Origin: Rhizobium rosettiformans
GTDB taxonomy: Bacteria; Pseudomonadota; Alphaproteobacteria; Rhizobiales; Rhizobiaceae
NCBI RefSeq assembly: GCF_016806065.1
Contig: NZ_CP032405.1
Location: 3,934,001 to 3,998,000 of the forward strand
Length of the DNA stretch: 64,000 nucleotides
Direction: 5' to 3'
Shown one piece after another: positions 28,009-38,505 of the stretch. Position numbers and translations under genes: made by a program. The notes below the pieces were generated by a model. That model had not been told where the DNA came from. It did no database searches and saw only the letters and a program-made list of their open reading frames with translations. The first letter of the stretch is position 1, and each line of letters begins with the position of its first letter.

Positions 28009-29196
28009 ATGAACAAAGCCCTGCGTCATGCGCTCCCTGTTGCCCTCATTCTTGCCTCTGCCGGTTTCGCCCAGGCGCAACAGCAATGCGGCGGCGATCT
28101 CGCGACCTTCCTCGAAGGCGTGAAGGCGGAAGCCATTGCCGCAGGCACGCCGGCCGAAATTGCCGACAAGGCGCTTGCGGGTGCCGCCATCGACCAGAAG
28201 GTTCTGTCCCGCGACCGCTCGCAGGGTGTCTTCCGCCAGACCTTCCTGGAATTCTCGAGCCGCACCGGCAGTCAGGCGCGCCTCGACACCGGCCTGCAAA
28301 AAATCCGGGAATATTCCGAGGTATTCGCGCGTGCCGAACAGGAATATGGCGTACCGGCCGGCGTCATCGCTGCCTTCTGGGCCAAGGAAACGGACTTCGG
28401 CGCGGTACAGGGTGATTTCAACACACGCAATGCGCTGGTCACGCTTGCCCATGATTGCCGCCGCCCGGAACTCTTCCGTCCGCAACTTCTGGCGCTCATC
28501 AAGATGGTCGAGCATGGCGATCTGGACCCTGCCACCAACACCGGAGCCTGGGCCGGCGAAATTGGCCAGGTGCAGATGCTCCCCCAAGACATCATCGCTT
28601 TCGGCGTGGATGGCGATGGCGACAACCATGTGAACGTCAAGCAGAGCAGCCCTGACGCCCTTCTCACGGCTGCACGCTTCATTCAGCACCTCGGCTTCAA
28701 GCGCGGAGAACCCTGGATCCAGGAAGTCAGCATTCCGGAGAACCTGCCCTTCGAGAAGTCCGGCCTTGGAGGCACGATGACGGCAGGAGAGTGGTTCGCG
28801 CTCGGCGTTCAGCCCCGCGACGGCGAGACGGCTTTCTCCGCCCTGCCCGCCTCGCTGATTCTGCCGCAGGGTCGCAAGGGACCGGCCTTCATCACCTATC
28901 CGAACTTCAACATCTATCTCGAATGGAATCAATCCTTCATCTACACGACCTCGGCAGCCTACTTCGCCACGCGCTTTGGCGGGGCGCCTGCCTACCAGAA
29001 GGGCAATCCGGAACCGGGCCTCGACACCGACCAGATGATGGCGCTGCAGACCAAGCTGCAGGGCCTTGGCCATGACGTCGGCAAGATCGACGGCATCCTC
29101 GGTGCCGGCACACGCGTCGCGGTGCAGAAGGAGCAGCAGCGAGTGGGCCTACCCGCCGATGGCTGGCCGACACCGGCACTGCTGGCCGCGCTCTGA
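28009..29196 (+). CDS. Lytic murein transglycosylase, MltB family, with peptidoglycan-binding domain
   Basis: 395 residues with a cleavable signal peptide (about 1-23, AQA). The MltB domain (about 30-325) has RAEQEYGVPAGVIAAFWAKETDFG, in which the Glu of KETDFG is the catalytic acid. AWAGEIGQVQMLPQDI and GVDGDGDNHVN also match the family. A C-terminal peptidoglycan-binding domain (about 335-395: LQTKLQGLGHDVGKIDGILGAGTR) is typical of alphaproteobacterial MltB. Ends at a strong terminator 27 bp downstream. Confidence 0.94.
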   Translation: MNKALRHALPVALILASAGFAQAQQQCGGDLATFLEGVKAEAIAAGTPAEIADKALAGAAIDQKVLSRDRSQGVFRQTFLEFSSRTGSQARLDTGLQKIREYSEVFARAEQEYGVPAGVIAAFWAKETDFGAVQGDFNTRNALVTLAHDCRRPELFRPQLLALIKMVEHGDLDPATNTGAWAGEIGQVQMLPQDIIAFGVDGDGDNHVNVKQSSPDALLTAARFIQHLGFKRGEPWIQEVSIPENLPFEKSGLGGTMTAGEWFALGVQPRDGETAFSALPASLILPQGRKGPAFITYPNFNIYLEWNQSFIYTTSAAYFATRFGGAPAYQKGNPEPGLDTDQMMALQTKLQGLGHDVGKIDGILGAGTRVAVQKEQQRVGLPADGWPTPALLAAL

Positions 29197-29223
29197 TATC
29201 AGCATCTGAGACCGCATGATCGA

Positions 29224-29253
29224 GCCGGGGCGCCTCCACGCCCCGGCTTTTTT
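29224..29253 (+). terminator. Rho-independent terminator after the mltB-like gene
   Basis: GCCGGGGCG, loop CCTCCA, CGCCCCGGC, then TTTTTT: a 9-bp GC-rich stem followed by six T. Confidence 0.93.
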
Positions 29254-29495
29254 GTTTGCGCGATTGTCGGCCGGAGGAGCAGTGAGCAATTCAGCCCTCG
29301 AAATCGATGGGTAAACGCTCACGGAAATTAAACTTCATTAACAGCGCGAGAGCGGCAGCAACCCATTGATTGAAATAGCTTATCGCATGTTATGGATATC
29401 TTTTTCAGTGCTTATTGACGCAGCGCAGCACAGATTGGCCCTTGCGCCGACACAAATCAGACATAATATCTAACGGTCAACGCAAGGAGGCACAC

Positions 29496-29573
29496 ATGGG
29501 ACTGACCAATTCAATTAATGTCCTGATCGTCGGTGCAGCGTTTGTTTTCATCGCAACGATGCTGTTTATCTGA
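29496..29573 (+). CDS. 25-residue single-pass membrane protein
   Basis: ATG at 29496 preceded by AAGGAGG with a 5-nt spacer, a near-ideal ribosome site. The peptide starts MGLTNSIN and is then hydrophobic almost to its end (VLIVGAAFVFIATMLFI). It is too short for usual ORF callers. It stands alone: about 240 bp after a strong terminator, and followed by another (29651-29687). It therefore looks like a monocistronic small membrane protein rather than a random frame. Function unknown; such peptides often modulate a membrane protein partner. Confidence 0.75.
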   Translation: MGLTNSINVLIVGAAFVFIATMLFI

Positions 29574-29650
29574 CACGGGTCTAAACAACTGAAACCCATG
29601 AGTTGGCCAGGTTAGGCCTCTCTCCAGCAGATACGATTTCAAAACAAGTA

Positions 29651-29687
29651 AGAGGCGCAGGACACTTAAGTCCTGCGCCTCTTTTTA
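29651..29687. terminator. Strong, probably bidirectional terminator
   Basis: A 13-bp perfect stem (AGAGGCGCAGGAC with its complement), loop ACTTAA, then TTTTA on the plus strand and TACTTGTTTT on the minus strand. It lies between the small plus-strand gene and the convergent end of metF (29705). Confidence 0.93.
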
Positions 29688-29704
29688 TGCCGTGACGACG
29701 GAAA

Positions 29705-30613
29705 TCAGGCGGCCGCGTTGGAGACCTTGTCGACCTTAGCGGCGATGCCGAGGCGCTCCAGCGTTGCGATGGTCAGTGGCGCCCGGTTCATCGTGTAGAT
29801 GTGAAACTCCTCGATGCCGCGCCGCGAGAGATCGGCGATCTGCTCTGCCGCAATGTCGGCCGCAACCGCGGCACGCGCTTGAGCATCGCCTTCCGTCCCC
29901 TCGAAACGCTCGTCGAGGAATGACGGGGTGCTGGCGCCGCACATCGAGGCGAAGCGCTTTAGCTGCGTCAGGTTCTGGATCGGCATGATGCCCGGCACGA
30001 TCGGGATGCTGATCCCCGCCGCCCGCACCCGTTCCAGGTAACGCTCGAAGATATCGTTGTCGAAGAAGAATTGCGTCAGAGCGCGCGTTGCCCCGGCATC
30101 GACCTTCTGCTTGAGCATATCCAGATCGACATCGTCGTTTTCGCTTTCCGGGTGGCGTTCGGGATAGGCCGAGACGGAAATCTCGAAATCGCCCAGGTCA
30201 CGCAGACCGGAAACGAGGTCGGCAGCGTTGACGAAGCCGCCCGGATGCGGCGCATAACGGCTGCCCATGCCGCCTTGTGGATCGCCACGCAGCGCCACGA
30301 AGTGACGAACGCCGGCTGCTTGGAACTCTTCGACCACCGCACGCACCTCGTCACGCGTTGCCCCCACACAGGTGAGATGGGACGCGGTGGCGAGTGGGGT
30401 GTCGGCAATCAACCGCTTGACTGTCGCAAGGGTCGGCTCGCGTGTCGTCCCACCGGCACCATAGGTCACCGAAACGAAATCGGGCTGGTAAGGCTGCAAG
30501 GCCTGCACCGTCTGCCAGAGCTGATCCTCCATGTCGGGCGACTTGGGTGGGAAGAACTCGAAGGAGATCCGTACATCGGGGGTCTTGGCGATCGGCCGTT
30601 CGGGCTTCGTCAT
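29705..30613 (-). CDS. metF: 5,10-methylenetetrahydrofolate reductase MetF
   Basis: 302 residues. The flavoenzyme reduces methylene-THF to methyl-THF for methionine synthesis. ISFEFFPPKSPDMEDQLW (about 16-33), FVSVTYGAGGTTRE, LTCVGATRDEV, ALRGDPQGG and IPIVPGIMPIQNLTQLKRF are family motifs in the expected order. It starts at an ATG directly after the stop of the ArsR-methyltransferase gene (30614), so it is in one operon with its likely regulator. metH, which uses the product, begins outside the window and ends at 63370. Confidence 0.97.
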   Translation of the reverse strand: MTKPERPIAKTPDVRISFEFFPPKSPDMEDQLWQTVQALQPYQPDFVSVTYGAGGTTREPTLATVKRLIADTPLATASHLTCVGATRDEVRAVVEEFQAAGVRHFVALRGDPQGGMGSRYAPHPGGFVNAADLVSGLRDLGDFEISVSAYPERHPESENDDVDLDMLKQKVDAGATRALTQFFFDNDIFERYLERVRAAGISIPIVPGIMPIQNLTQLKRFASMCGASTPSFLDERFEGTEGDAQARAAVAADIAAEQIADLSRRGIEEFHIYTMNRAPLTIATLERLGIAAKVDKVSNAAA

Positions 30614-31621
30614 TTATCTGCTCCCGGTCAAGGCAAGGGGTTGTTCAGAAGCGGCATGCGCCACAGCACGTCCGCGCCGGGCAAGCCAGATGGTCACGGT
30701 GAGCCCGCGCCCCGCGGCAGTTTCCGGCGGCAGGTCGATGACGTCCTCGACGGCCAATCCCTGGCGGTCGAGCCATTCGGCCATGACAGCATGGGAGAAG
30801 CCGAGCCGTACATGGGCGTGCTCGTCTCGGAGATACTCGTGGGCATGAGGTGCCAGATCGATGATGGCGAGCCGACCGCCCGGCTTCAGCATGCGTGCGG
30901 CTTCGGCGAGCGCCAGCTCCGGCTCTTCCAGGAAGTGCAAGACCTGATGGATCGTCACGAGATCGTAGTCGCCGGCATCGAGCGGCAGGTTCAGGATGTC
31001 GCCGTGACGCACGCTCGCCGACAGGATACCTTCCTTGTCGAGGTTCGAGCGAGCGACCGCCAGCATGTCCCGGCTGGCATCGATGCCGATTGCCCGACGG
31101 TAACGCGGCGAAAGCAGTTGCAGGATGCGGCCGGTGCCTGTGCCGAGGTCGAGCATGGATTCGACCGCGTCGGTTCCGACGATCCGCAGCAGTGCCGCTT
31201 CCACATCGGCATCGTTGACATGCAGGCGGCGAAGCTCGTCCCATTCGGATGCGTTGCGGCTGAAATAGGCCTGGGCCTTCTCCGCCCTCGCCCGCTTCAC
31301 GCCAGCCAAGCGATCCCGGTCACGCTGAAGCACCGGATCACTGTCCTCGGCCGCATCCAGCAGCAGCCGGACCAGTGCCGCGCCGGAGCCATCCTGTTTC
31401 AATCGAAAATAGGCCCAGGCGCCCTCCTGATAGCGGTCAATCAGGTCGGCTTCCGCGAGCAGTTTGAGATGACGCGAGATTCGCGGCTGCGACTGGCCGA
31501 GAATTTCTGTAAGGTCGGTGACCGTGAGATCGCCCGCCGACAGAAGCGTCAGAAGACGCAGGCGGGTTGGCTCGCCCGCCGCCTTCAGCAATTCCACAAG
31601 AGTATCGACGCCGAGTCTCAT
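30614..31621 (-). CDS. ArsR-family regulator fused to a SAM-dependent methyltransferase
   Basis: 335 residues. The N-terminal winged-helix domain (about 5-95) has EPTRLRLLTLLSAGDLTVTDL and GQSQPRISRHLKLL as recognition helix. A class I methyltransferase domain (about 150-310) has MLDLGTGTGRIL (157-168) and VTIHQVLHFLEEPE. ArsR proteins that sense S-adenosylhomocysteine/AdoMet (SahR-type) control methionine-cycle genes in Proteobacteria. Linkage to metF and the palindrome 19 bp before its start suggest an autoregulated repressor with the methyltransferase fold as ligand sensor. Enzymatic activity is uncertain. Confidence 0.9.
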   Translation of the reverse strand: MRLGVDTLVELLKAAGEPTRLRLLTLLSAGDLTVTDLTEILGQSQPRISRHLKLLAEADLIDRYQEGAWAYFRLKQDGSGAALVRLLLDAAEDSDPVLQRDRDRLAGVKRARAEKAQAYFSRNASEWDELRRLHVNDADVEAALLRIVGTDAVESMLDLGTGTGRILQLLSPRYRRAIGIDASRDMLAVARSNLDKEGILSASVRHGDILNLPLDAGDYDLVTIHQVLHFLEEPELALAEAARMLKPGGRLAIIDLAPHAHEYLRDEHAHVRLGFSHAVMAEWLDRQGLAVEDVIDLPPETAAGRGLTVTIWLARRGRAVAHAASEQPLALTGSR

Positions 31622-31639
31622 TCACACCACCGCAATAAC

Positions 31640-31661
31640 GACATAAAGATATCTTTATGTC
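31640..31661. promoter_or_regulatory. 22-bp perfect palindromic operator
   Basis: GACATAAAGAT followed by its exact reverse complement, 19 bp upstream of the ArsR-methyltransferase start. The core ATAAAGATATCTTTAT is symmetrical and AT-rich in a GC-rich background, as expected for an ArsR-dimer operator. It probably controls the regulator-metF operon. Confidence 0.8.
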
Positions 31662-31723
31662 CGTTTTTGACGCGATGCAAGCCTTAATCCGCGACCAATG
31701 CCGGCTTGAGGTCGAAATGAAGA

Positions 31724-31747
31724 ACGGCCGCCTCTTCAGGCGGCCGT
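31724..31747 (-). terminator. Terminator hairpin after the chemoreceptor gene
   Basis: A 10-bp GC-rich stem (ACGGCCGCCT with its complement) and 4-nt loop, 43 bp past the stop. It is followed on the minus strand by TTCTTCATTT. Confidence 0.6.
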
Positions 31748-31789
31748 CAGGGTCTCAGTGAGACAGTCGTTCAGCGATGGGCTGAAGCC

Positions 31790-34081
31790 TCAGAACTCTT
31801 CCCAGCTCTCAGCTGCGAGAGCGGTGTTACCAGACACAGCCGACGTCAAACGACGCGGAGCAGCCTGCTGTGTTGCCGGTACAGCAACGCGTGCTGGCGG
31901 CGGCGATGCAGGAGCCGCCGAACGGGTCTGACGCGAAGCCTGGCCAGCCGAGGCACCCGTGCTGCCCTGTCCCGTCCGGAAACGCTGCAACAGTTCCGCA
32001 AGGCTCCCGGCCTCCTGTGCGAGACCCGCGGATGCCGCGTTCATCTCCTCCACCATGGCCGCATTCTTCTGGGTCGCCTGGTCCATGTGGTTGACGGCCT
32101 GGTTGACCTCACCGAGACCGACCGACTGTTCCTGCGCAGCAGAGGCGATGGCGTCCATATGCTCGTTGATCGCCTGCACGAGACCCGCGATCGCCGTCAG
32201 GCCGTCGCCGGTCTCGTTGACCAGCTTCACGCCTTCGCTGACAGCGACTTCGGAATTGCCGATCAGCGCCTTGATTTCCTTCGCCGCATTTGCCGAACGC
32301 TGCGCGAGCTCGCGAACCTCCTGCGCGACAACCGCAAAGCCCTTGCCCGCCTCACCTGCACGCGCGGCCTCGACACCGGCATTGAGCGCCAGAAGGTTGG
32401 TCTGGAAAGCGATCTCGTCGATCACGCCGATGATCTGGCTGATCTGCTTGGAAGCGTGTTCGATCCGCTCCATGGCGGTCACGGCATTGCCGACCACCAC
32501 ACCGGACTGTTCTGCACGGCTGCGGGTATTGCGTACGATGTCGCGCGCCTCGCCGGTGCGGCGCGACGTGGCCGTCACATTGGAGGTGATCTCTTCGAGC
32601 GCCGCTGCGGTCTCCTCGAGCGAGGCCGCCTGCTGTTCAGTGCGCTTGGCCAGATCGTCGGATGCATGCGAGATTTCGCCCGAGCCGCCGCTGACGGCAT
32701 GGGCCGAGCGGCCGACGGAGACCAGCACGCCGCGCAGCTGCTGCACCGAAGTGTTGAAGTCGTGACGCAAAGCTTCGAACTGCGGAGCAAATTCTTCCTC
32801 GATCTCGCAAAGCAGATCGCCCGATGCCAGCCGCTTGAGCCCTGCGGCCAGCGTGCCCGTTGCCTTGGTCAGGCGTTCTTCGGCATCCGCTTCCGCCCGC
32901 GCCTGCATCTCGGCACGCTCGCGCTCGGTGCGAATTCGGCTTTCCGACGCCTCGGCTTCCAGTTCGGCGTTGCGAATGGCAGCCTCGCGGAAAACCTCGA
33001 CGGAGCGAGCCATCGCCCCGATCTCATCGGTGCGCTCGGTGAACGGGATGGACTGCCGCGTATCGCCATTGGCCAGTCCGATCATCGAGCCGCTGACCCG
33101 CCCAATGGAGCGGGATAGCGTGCGGGTGACGGAGACGCTGAAGGCCACGACCAGCAGGATAAAGCCGGAAAGAGCGACGATCGCCGAAATCATGCCGAAG
33201 CGCGCATCTGCCAGACGCTCATTGATCGAATCCAGGAACGCCGTCGCGTTGTCACGGATGATCGCCGCCGCAAAGTCACGGCGCTTCGCCATGCTGTCGG
33301 TGAAGGGCTTTGCATCTCGCGGCCCCGTGTAGTCCTCAAGGCTCTCCATGGCCTGGAGCGTCTCGCTGATCTGCTTGCCCTCTGCCGTATCGAAGAAGGA
33401 ATAGAAACGGCTGATCACATCCGGCCGTGCAAGCTCACGGAAGGGACCATCAAAAGTCCGCAACTGGCTCTGCAGAGCGCTGAACCGGACAAGCTCGGCT
33501 TTGCCGAAAGCGCCGTTCTCGATGTAGAACTGGCCCATGCGATTGAGACCGAGATAGGCTTCGTTCACCTTCATCAGCGCATGATGGGCACGGATGTCGG
33601 ACGAGAGCGTCAGGTCCTCGGTGAGGCTTGCCGTTCTGAGCGTCAGGTCAAGGCCGGCTGCAGCGACCGGCTGGGCGTAGCGCAGCGGCAGGATCGGGTC
33701 CTTGTCGCCGGCATCGATTTTCTGGCGATACTCCGGCATCCGGGCATACATCTTCTCCAGATTGGCCCGGAGCTGCAGCGTGATCGGATCACCATATCCC
33801 ATCCGGTCGAGCTCGGCCATCTGATCCATCATGGCCTGATAGATGGCATCCGATTGCTTGCGGATCTCCATGCGATTCGGCGCCGTCTCCAGCGGCATGA
33901 TCATCATCAGCTCGCCGCCTTGATAGGCAAGCTCTGCGAGCGCTGCGGCGCGCGTGAGCTTCTGATACTCCAGATAGCTGTTATAGCCCGCCGCGCCACC
34001 GAGACCGGTGACGGCAAGCAACGGCACCAACGCAATCAGGGTCAGTGCTTTTTGAAATGAAATTCTTCCCAGGATAGACAC
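31790..34081 (-). CDS. Methyl-accepting chemotaxis protein with NIT-type sensor and C-terminal SWEEF tether
   Basis: 763 residues, GTG start with GGAGGG upstream. Transmembrane segment 1 at about 13-33; a large periplasmic helical sensor (about 40-300) resembling the nitrate/nitrite NIT domain ([24 protein letters not shown]); transmembrane segment 2 at about 298-320; HAMP; then the signalling domain with the hairpin tip [22 protein letters not shown]. An Ala/Pro linker ends in SWEEF, a W-x-x-F pentapeptide like those that dock CheR/CheB. Ligand not proven. Gene is monocistronic. Confidence 0.9.
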   Translation of the reverse strand: MSILGRISFQKALTLIALVPLLAVTGLGGAAGYNSYLEYQKLTRAAALAELAYQGGELMMIMPLETAPNRMEIRKQSDAIYQAMMDQMAELDRMGYGDPITLQLRANLEKMYARMPEYRQKIDAGDKDPILPLRYAQPVAAAGLDLTLRTASLTEDLTLSSDIRAHHALMKVNEAYLGLNRMGQFYIENGAFGKAELVRFSALQSQLRTFDGPFRELARPDVISRFYSFFDTAEGKQISETLQAMESLEDYTGPRDAKPFTDSMAKRRDFAAAIIRDNATAFLDSINERLADARFGMISAIVALSGFILLVVAFSVSVTRTLSRSIGRVSGSMIGLANGDTRQSIPFTERTDEIGAMARSVEVFREAAIRNAELEAEASESRIRTERERAEMQARAEADAEERLTKATGTLAAGLKRLASGDLLCEIEEEFAPQFEALRHDFNTSVQQLRGVLVSVGRSAHAVSGGSGEISHASDDLAKRTEQQAASLEETAAALEEITSNVTATSRRTGEARDIVRNTRSRAEQSGVVVGNAVTAMERIEHASKQISQIIGVIDEIAFQTNLLALNAGVEAARAGEAGKGFAVVAQEVRELAQRSANAAKEIKALIGNSEVAVSEGVKLVNETGDGLTAIAGLVQAINEHMDAIASAAQEQSVGLGEVNQAVNHMDQATQKNAAMVEEMNAASAGLAQEAGSLAELLQRFRTGQGSTGASAGQASRQTRSAAPASPPPARVAVPATQQAAPRRLTSAVSGNTALAAESWEEF

Positions 34082-34250
34082 CTGTCAGTTCCCTCCAGAC
34101 AGAGAAGGCGGACCTGATGTCGTCTCCTGCCAATTCCCACTGCGCCTGATGCGCAGCCCCTCGCAATTGGTATGACACACAAACTGTTTACAGTCAGTTT
34201 ATAGCAATAAGCAGATATATTGACGCAAGTCGTTTCGAGTATCCCAAACG

Positions 34251-34283
34251 CAATGTGGCTCGCAAACATTGCGAGCCACATTG
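34251..34283. terminator. 15-bp perfect stem hairpin between ettA and the chemoreceptor gene
   Basis: CAATGTGGCTCGCAA, loop ACA, then the exact complement. It lies 38 bp past the ettA stop. No U tract on either strand, so it may be a factor-assisted terminator or an RNA stabiliser. Confidence 0.55.
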
Positions 34284-34320
34284 ATCATGCTTCGAAGTTA
34301 ACCAGATAACCCGTTCGGGT

Positions 34321-35970
<1,650 letters not shown>

Positions 35971-36218
35971 GGGGTCTTGCTCCGGCGGGAATGGGAATTG
36001 GCCCGCTATGTAGGCGAATTGCGTCCTTGGGGCAATGCGGCGCACAAAAAACTGCCGAGAAATACAGCAGTTCTCGCAAGCTTCAGATCATTGCGCACTC
36101 CCCGCCTCGTCGGCCGGGTTCGTTCTTCGCCGGCTTGTTCGCGCATCCGGGGTCAAGCCATTGACGCTATTGCGCATGGCAGAGAAATGACCTCCTATCG
36201 CGCCATCGGGGGAACCAA

Positions 36219-37145
36219 ATGTTTTCAGATCTTGCCTTACACCAATCACCATCAGGCGCGCGACTGGCCTATCACCACCAGCCATCGACGACCGTGCCTC
36301 GCGGTATCGTCGTTATCTGCCACGGCCTGGCGGAACATTCGCGGCGCTACGAGGAATTCGCCTCGGCTCTCGCCGCCCAAGGCTACCACGTCTTTGCCCA
36401 TGATCACCGGGGACACGGCGAGACGACGGCACCGGACGCTCAACTCGGATTGTTCGCGCGCCGCGACGGCGTCGCAAAGGTCATCGCCGACGTCATGGCC
36501 ATGCGCGAGCTTGCCGTCGAAACCCATCCCGGGCTCCCGGTCATCCTCTTCGGTCACTCCATGGGCGGCCTGATCGCGCTCAACGTCGCGACGGAGCACC
36601 CACAAGCCTTTCATGCCCTGACGATCTGGAATTCCAACTTCAATCCCGGCCTTGCCGGACGGGTTGCCCAGGGCGTGCTTTCTCTCGAACAGATGTTGAA
36701 GGGCTCGGACGTCCCCTCCCTCATCCTGCCGAAGGCCACCTTTGCCGCCTGGGGCCGCGCCATCAAGGGCCACCGCACCCCCTTCGACTGGCTGTCGCAT
36801 GACGCCCGCGAGGTCGACGCCTATATCGCCGATCCGCTCTGCGGCTTCGATGCCAGCGTCTCGATGTGGCGCGATATCTTTCGCCTGACTTTCGCAGGCG
36901 CCGCCCCCGAACGTCTCGAGCGCCTGCCGCCACGCCTCCCCGTCTATCTGGTCGGCGGCGCTGAGGACCCCGCGACCAATATGGGCCGCGAGATCCGCTG
37001 GCTTGGCCAACGCATGCTCGATGTCGGCATGACGGATGTCGAAACCACCGTCTATGACGGCATGCGCCATGAGACGCTGAACGAGATCGGTCGCGAAAAA
37101 CCGATTGCCGATTTTCTCGCTTGGCTCGTCAATCTCGGCCCCTGA
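36219..37145 (+). CDS. Alpha/beta hydrolase, lysophospholipase/monoacylglycerol lipase-like
   Basis: 308 residues, no signal peptide. Oxyanion region VVICHGLAEHSRRYEEFA (31-48), HDHRGHG (61-67), nucleophile elbow GHSMGG (Ser114), acid in VGGAEDPATN (about Asp248) and catalytic His in DGMRHETLNE (about 289). This pattern is the serine aminopeptidase S33/monoacylglycerol lipase group, which cleaves acyl esters. Substrate not determined. The gene is divergent from ettA and stands alone. Confidence 0.9.
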   Translation: MFSDLALHQSPSGARLAYHHQPSTTVPRGIVVICHGLAEHSRRYEEFASALAAQGYHVFAHDHRGHGETTAPDAQLGLFARRDGVAKVIADVMAMRELAVETHPGLPVILFGHSMGGLIALNVATEHPQAFHALTIWNSNFNPGLAGRVAQGVLSLEQMLKGSDVPSLILPKATFAAWGRAIKGHRTPFDWLSHDAREVDAYIADPLCGFDASVSMWRDIFRLTFAGAAPERLERLPPRLPVYLVGGAEDPATNMGREIRWLGQRMLDVGMTDVETTVYDGMRHETLNEIGREKPIADFLAWLVNLGP

Positions 37146-37305
37146 TCCGGCCAGATCTTGCCGAAACGGAATGATGCCATGAGAGAATATCAGGTGCGAA
37201 TGGCAAAATGGGGCGATATAGCTCTGTCGATAGCAGTTCTTGTCATGGCAGGAGATCCAATTTTGTCGGATCGCCTGATCTGACGACGCCGCACAGGATC
37301 GCGCA

Positions 37306-38505
37306 ATGACGCCCAAGCCCACCGCCCCTGCCCCGCTCACCGGCATCCGTGTGATCGAACTCGCCCGTGTACTCGCAGGCCCCTGGGCAGGCCAGATGCT
37401 CGCCGATCTCGGCGCCGACGTCATCAAGGTCGAGAACCCTGATGGTGGCGATGACACCCGTGCCTGGGGCCCACCCTTCGTCGAGGGCGCAGATGGCGAG
37501 AACCTCTCGGCCGCCTATTACCATTCTACCAATCGCAACAAGCGTTCGATATCGGTCGATCTGAAGACACCCGAAGGTCAGGAAATTGTCCGCCGCCTCT
37601 GCGCTTCTGCCGATGTGGTCATCGAAAACTTCAAGCGCGGTGGCCTTGAGAAATACGGCCTCGACTACGCGAGCCTGAAAGCGATCAACCCCAAGCTCGT
37701 CTACTGCTCGATCACCGGCTTCGGCCAGAACGGCCCCTATGCCGATTTCGCCGGCTATGACTACATCGTCCAGGGCATGTCCGGCTTCATGTCGATCACG
37801 GGCGAAAAGGACGGCGAGCCGATGAAGGCAGGCGTTGCCATCGCGGACATCTTCACCGGCATCTATGCCGTGACCGCGATCCAGGCCGCCCTGATCCACG
37901 TCATGAAAACCGGCAAGGGCCAGTTCGTCGACATGGCCCTGCTCGACGTCATGTCGGCGGTGCTCGCCAACCAGAACATGAACTACCTGATCTCCGGAAA
38001 GCCCCCAACCCGGCTCGGCAATGCCCATCCGAACATCAGCCCCTATGAAGTCGTGCCGACAGCAGACGGCCATCTGATCCTCGCCGTCGGCAATGACGGC
38101 CAATTCAAGCGCCTCTGCACCATCCTCGGCATTCCTGCCATCGCCGATGACGAACGCTTCGCCACCAACAAGGCCCGCGTCGCCAACAAGGTCGAGGTTC
38201 GCCGCATCGTCACGGCAGAGACCATGAAGTGGCAGAAGCGCGACCTGCTGTCCGCCTGCGAGGCCAATGCCGTGCCGGCCGGGCCGATCAACTCGATCGA
38301 GGAAATGTTCGCCGACCCGCAGGTCCAGGCGCGCGGGTTGAAGATCGACCTCACCGACGGCAAGGGCACCGTGATCCCGAGCGTGCGCACGCCGATCGTG
38401 CTCTCCGAGACACCCCTGCGTTACGAGCGCCCGAGCCCGCGCATCGGCGAGCACGGAAACGAAATTCTGGCCGAACTGGCCGAGCTGGAAAGGAAGACGA
38501 AATGA
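37306..38505 (+). CDS. Class III CoA-transferase (CaiB/BaiF family)
   Basis: 399 residues. VIELARVLAGPWAGQMLADLGADVIKVE (16-43) is the family N-terminus and the catalytic aspartate is in GVAIADIFTG (Asp181). PNISPYEVVPTADG and NAVPAGPINSIEEMFADPQ are further hallmarks. It moves CoA between carboxylic acids. The stop overlaps the ATG of a ThDP enzyme gene (ATGA), a pairing like formyl-CoA transferase with oxalyl-CoA decarboxylase, but neither protein shows residues that let me assign oxalate. Confidence 0.93.
   Translation: MTPKPTAPAPLTGIRVIELARVLAGPWAGQMLADLGADVIKVENPDGGDDTRAWGPPFVEGADGENLSAAYYHSTNRNKRSISVDLKTPEGQEIVRRLCASADVVIENFKRGGLEKYGLDYASLKAINPKLVYCSITGFGQNGPYADFAGYDYIVQGMSGFMSITGEKDGEPMKAGVAIADIFTGIYAVTAIQAALIHVMKTGKGQFVDMALLDVMSAVLANQNMNYLISGKPPTRLGNAHPNISPYEVVPTADGHLILAVGNDGQFKRLCTILGIPAIADDERFATNKARVANKVEVRRIVTAETMKWQKRDLLSACEANAVPAGPINSIEEMFADPQVQARGLKIDLTDGKGTVIPSVRTPIVLSETPLRYERPSPRIGEHGNEILAELAELERKTK

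Noticed and set aside
29328..29341. TTAA-ACTTCA-TTAA as a CtrA site
   Set aside because: The spacer is 6 nt, not 7, so it does not match the consensus.
30071..31687. 538-codon plus-strand frame opposite metF and the ArsR fusion
   Set aside because: Antisense to both genes and runs through the operator palindrome; no recognisable domain.
37178..37282. 34-codon ORF (MREYQVRMAKWG...) before the CoA-transferase gene
   Set aside because: No convincing ribosome site, mixed composition, and no flanking signals; unlike the 25-codon gene at 29496 it cannot be supported.
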